Positions 61,249-64,000 of a stretch of 64,000 nt of DNA are shown here, one piece after another (position 1 is the first letter of the stretch; each line of letters starts with the position of its first letter). The stretch is taken from contig PBKG01000006.1 of assembly GCA_002722095.1 (NCBI GenBank), forward strand, positions 226,669 to 290,668, written 5' to 3'. This DNA comes from Rhodospirillaceae bacterium. GTDB taxonomy: Bacteria; Pseudomonadota; Alphaproteobacteria; UBA8366. A model generated the notes under the pieces. It was not told where the DNA came from. It saw only the letters and a list, made by a program, of their open reading frames with translations, and did not search any database. Made by a program: the position numbers and the translations under genes.

Positions 61249-62460
61249 ATGGCAGAACCCAACACCTTTCGTTCCGGCCCCGACGATCGCGGGCATTTCG
61301 GTATCTTCGGCGGCCGATACGTAGCCGAAACCCTGATGCCGCTGATTCTGGCCGTGGAAAAAGCCTATGAGGACGCGAAGGCCGATCCCGCCTTTCAGGC
61401 TGAACTGGATGATTTGCTTGCTCACTATGCGGGGCGGCCGAGCCCGCTTTATTTCGCCAAGCGGCTGACCGACCATTTCGGCGGTGCGAAAGTCTATTTC
61501 AAACGCGACGAGCTCAACCATACCGGCTCGCACAAAATCAACAATTGCCTTGGCCAAATCCTGCTTGCGAAACGCATGGGTAAACGCCGCATCATCGCCG
61601 AGACCGGCGCCGGCCAACATGGCGTTGCGGTGGCGACAGTCGCCGCGCTCTTCGACCTACCCTGTGTCGTCTATATGGGCGCGACCGATGTAGAACGTCA
61701 GCAACCCAACGTGTTCCGCATGAAACTTTTGGGCGCCGAGGTGGTTCCGGTGACCAGCGGCAGCCAGACTTTAAAAGACGCCATGAACGACGCGCTTCGG
61801 GACTGGGTCGCGAATGTGGAAGAAACCTTCTACATCATCGGTACTGTCGCTGGACCGCACCCCTACCCTGCCATGGTGCGCGATTTCCAGTCGGTAATCG
61901 GCAACGAAGCGCGGCAACAGATGCTGGACGCGGAAGGGCGATTGCCCGATACGCTCGTCGCCTGCATTGGCGGCGGTTCCAATGCCATGGGGCTATTTCA
62001 TCCCTTTCTTGACGATGCGTCGGTACGCATGCACGGGGTCGAGGCTGCCGGCAAGGGAATCGAAACCGGCGCCCATGCGGCGTCGCTTACCGGTGGTCGG
62101 CCAGGCGTGTTGCATGGCAATCGCACCTACCTTCTCCAAGACGAAGACGGTCAAATCGTCGATGCTCACTCGATTTCCGCCGGACTCGATTATCCGGGTA
62201 TCGGACCCGAACATGCCTGGCTCAAGGAAATCGAACGTGTCGAATACGTCTCGGCGACCGATCAAGACGCACTCGAGGCCTTTCAGCTCTGCGCCAAACT
62301 CGAAGGCATCATTCCGGCATTGGAACCGTCTCATGCCCTCGCTCATGTGGGAAAGATTGCCGGCGACCTACCGTCCGATCATTTGATTTGCATGAACATG
62401 TGTGGCCGGGGCGACAAGGATATTTTCACCGTCGCCGAAATGCTCGGGGTCGACCTGTGA
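61249..62460 (+). CDS. trpB: Tryptophan synthase beta chain
   Basis: 403 residues starting [20 protein letters not shown]. It has the PLP-lysine motif [13 protein letters not shown], the indole/serine region [16 protein letters not shown], the phosphate GGGSNAMG loop, and the C-terminal cysteine-free [13 protein letters not shown]. It condenses indole and serine. A gap of 105 bases follows trpF. The trpA GTG overlaps its stop (GTGA). Confidence 0.97.
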   Translation: MAEPNTFRSGPDDRGHFGIFGGRYVAETLMPLILAVEKAYEDAKADPAFQAELDDLLAHYAGRPSPLYFAKRLTDHFGGAKVYFKRDELNHTGSHKINNCLGQILLAKRMGKRRIIAETGAGQHGVAVATVAALFDLPCVVYMGATDVERQQPNVFRMKLLGAEVVPVTSGSQTLKDAMNDALRDWVANVEETFYIIGTVAGPHPYPAMVRDFQSVIGNEARQQMLDAEGRLPDTLVACIGGGSNAMGLFHPFLDDASVRMHGVEAAGKGIETGAHAASLTGGRPGVLHGNRTYLLQDEDGQIVDAHSISAGLDYPGIGPEHAWLKEIERVEYVSATDQDALEAFQLCAKLEGIIPALEPSHALAHVGKIAGDLPSDHLICMNMCGRGDKDIFTVAEMLGVDL

Positions 62461-63278
62461 CCGGACGCATCGAAACACGCTTTCAATCGCTCAAAGATCA
62501 GGGCCGGGGGGCGCTGGTGACCTTCGTTACCGCGGGCGACCCGGATCCGAAGACCGCCCGCGCCATTGTCGAGGGCCTGCCGACCGCCGGCGCCGATCTG
62601 ATCGAACTCGGCATGCCTTTTTCCGACCCTATGGCCGACGGTCCGGCGATTCAGGCCTCCTCGCAACGGGCGCTCGCCGCAGGTATGACCTTGAGAGGGA
62701 CGCTCGACCTTGTGCGCGATTTCCGCGCCAAGGATACCGAAACGCCAATCGTTTTGATGGGCTACTACAACCCGATTTACAGCTTTGGCGTCGACGAGTT
62801 TCTGAGAGACGCGCTCGACGCCGGCGCGGACGGATTGATCATCGTTGATCTGCCGCCGGAAGAAGACGATGAACTTTGTCTGCCGGCCCGACAGGCAGGG
62901 CTCGACTGGATTCGGCTCGCAACGCCTACAACCGATGACGGTCGTCTACCGGCGGTGCTTTCGAATGCCGGCGGTTTCGTCTATTACGTCGCCATTATGG
63001 GCATTACCGGTACCAAGTCGGCAGACCAGGACGAGGTTCGCATCGCGGTCGAACGACTGCGGCAGCACACCGACTTACCGATCGGGGTCGGGTTCGGTAT
63101 CAAAACACCCGAAGACGCTCGCGCCATTGCAGATACCGCCGATGCGGCCGTGGTCGGCTCGGCAATTGTCAACGTTATCGAGCAGGGATTGGATGCGGAC
63201 GGCAAGGCGGGCCCTGCGCTGGTCGATGACGTTCTCGGCTTTGTCGAAAGCCTAGCCCAAGGAGTGCGCGGCACATGA
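62457..63278 (+). CDS. trpA: Tryptophan synthase alpha chain
   Basis: 273 residues starting at GTG, overlapping trpB. It has [16 protein letters not shown], the catalytic glutamate in [18 protein letters not shown], the catalytic aspartate loop [12 protein letters not shown], and [17 protein letters not shown]. It cleaves indole-glycerol phosphate and channels indole to TrpB. Its stop overlaps the accD ATG. Confidence 0.97.
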   Translation: MTGRIETRFQSLKDQGRGALVTFVTAGDPDPKTARAIVEGLPTAGADLIELGMPFSDPMADGPAIQASSQRALAAGMTLRGTLDLVRDFRAKDTETPIVLMGYYNPIYSFGVDEFLRDALDAGADGLIIVDLPPEEDDELCLPARQAGLDWIRLATPTTDDGRLPAVLSNAGGFVYYVAIMGITGTKSADQDEVRIAVERLRQHTDLPIGVGFGIKTPEDARAIADTADAAVVGSAIVNVIEQGLDADGKAGPALVDDVLGFVESLAQGVRGT

Positions 63279-64000
63279 ATTGGCTGACCAATTTTGTCCG
63301 CCCGAAGCTGAAACAGCTCGTAAAAAGAGACGTGCCGGACGACTTTTGGCACAAATGCCCGAGTTGCGACCACATGATCTTCCATCGGGACCTCGAAGCG
63401 AGCTTATCGGTCTGTCAACAATGTGGTCACCATCTACGCTTGAATGCCAAGAAACGCCTCGACATGCTTTTCGACGAGGGCGAGTACCAGCGCATCGAAC
63501 TGCCGAAGGCGGCGCACGATCCTCTAAAGTTCCGCGACCAAAAACGCTACACGGACCGGCTCAAGGAAGCGCGCAACAAGACCGAAGAAGAAGACGCGAT
63601 AATTGTCGCACACGGAAAAATGGGAAATTTGCCGGTGGTGGTCGCCGTGCTCAATTTCGATTTCATGGGCGGTTCGATGGGCGCTGCGGTAGGTGATGGA
63701 TTGATTGCCGCAGCAAGACTTGCGGTCGTCCAGCAGGCACCGTTGATCGCGGTTACCGCATCGGGCGGCGCACGTATGCAGGAAGGCGCGATTTCGCTGA
63801 TGCAAATGCCGCGCACCGTCATCGCCGTCCAAGAGGTCAAGGAAGCGGGGCTTCCCTATATCGTGGTGCTTGCGGACCCGACTACCGGCGGCGTAACCGC
63901 GAGCTTCGCCATGCTCGGCGATATACATATTGCAGAAAAGGGCGCGATGATCGGCTTTGCGGGCGCCCGCGTAATCGAGCAAACGGTGCGCGAAACACTT
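63275..64000 (+). CDS. accD: Acetyl-CoA carboxylase carboxyltransferase beta subunit (3' cut by window edge)
   Basis: 242 residues visible before the window ends. It starts [18 protein letters not shown] and has a four-cysteine zinc ribbon (C28, C31, C47, C50) and the crotonase-like carboxyltransferase core with [18 protein letters not shown] and [12 protein letters not shown]. With AccA it transfers carboxyl from biotin to acetyl-CoA. It overlaps trpA by four bases (ATGA). Confidence 0.95.
   Translation, partial: MNWLTNFVRPKLKQLVKRDVPDDFWHKCPSCDHMIFHRDLEASLSVCQQCGHHLRLNAKKRLDMLFDEGEYQRIELPKAAHDPLKFRDQKRYTDRLKEARNKTEEEDAIIVAHGKMGNLPVVVAVLNFDFMGGSMGAAVGDGLIAAARLAVVQQAPLIAVTASGGARMQEGAISLMQMPRTVIAVQEVKEAGLPYIVVLADPTTGGVTASFAMLGDIHIAEKGAMIGFAGARVIEQTVRETL

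Overview
The window looks like a chromosomal segment of an alphaproteobacterium, probably an uncultured or oligotrophic Rhodospirillales-like lineage. This is inferred from the alphaproteobacterial versions of many families: the FYDLN-acid protein, the DUF1150 protein beside a small heat-shock protein, the NDUFA9-like epimerase, the class II-like aroA, and the RNase D-kdsD-lptCAB-rpoN-hpf-ptsN order. Coding density is high, and I see no insertion sequence, prophage or CRISPR array. Accessory catabolic blocks sit between core housekeeping operons.

Layout. 1-5.7 kb: the tail of a cysteine hydrolase, then a tricarboxylate-type (TTT) uptake system on the minus strand with one binding protein (tctC), an intrinsic terminator, and two tandem 661-residue TctA-TctB fusions. 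Both fusions appear to start at an AUU codon. 6.0-7.7 kb: a two-gene operon whose first gene is a UGSC-family selenoprotein read through an in-frame TGA, followed by its partner gene. 7.8-9.8 kb: a GSA-type aminotransferase and a J-domain protein. 10-18.4 kb: the translation block pheT, pheS, rplT, rpmI, infC (apparent AUA start) and thrS, split by an enoyl-CoA hydratase and a PqiA-like protein. 18.4-25.8 kb: glycosyltransferases, small metabolic enzymes, uppP and an NDUFA9-like epimerase. 25.9-33.1 kb: tRNA-Leu, then the RNase D/kdsD/lptCAB/rpoN/hpf/ptsN run. 33.1-33.98 kb: a small heat-shock operon with an RpoH-type promoter and a ROSE-like RNA thermometer. 34-35.7 kb: a MmgE/PrpD protein and a small membrane protein.

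35.9-52.9 kb is the most unusual part. A nine-gene plus-strand operon joins AtuA, DUF4387, a degenerate class II aldolase-like protein and an alpha/beta hydrolase to a complete coenzyme F420 set (npdG, cofE, cofD, cofC and a fused FO synthase). It converges, with a 2-base gap, on a minus-strand array of five tandem LLM-class (F420/flavin-dependent) oxidoreductases preceded by a DUF962 protein, a sugar-epimerase-like protein and an Ldh-family dehydrogenase. Together these look like a self-contained F420 biosynthesis, recycling and use island, probably serving catabolism of an unknown organic substrate. The substrate cannot be read from sequence.

53-64 kb is core again: tRNA-Ala, the FYDLN-acid protein, aroA-cmk-rpsA-ihfB-lapA, an AGE-family epimerase, pyrF, trpF-trpB-trpA and the start of accD, which runs off the end.
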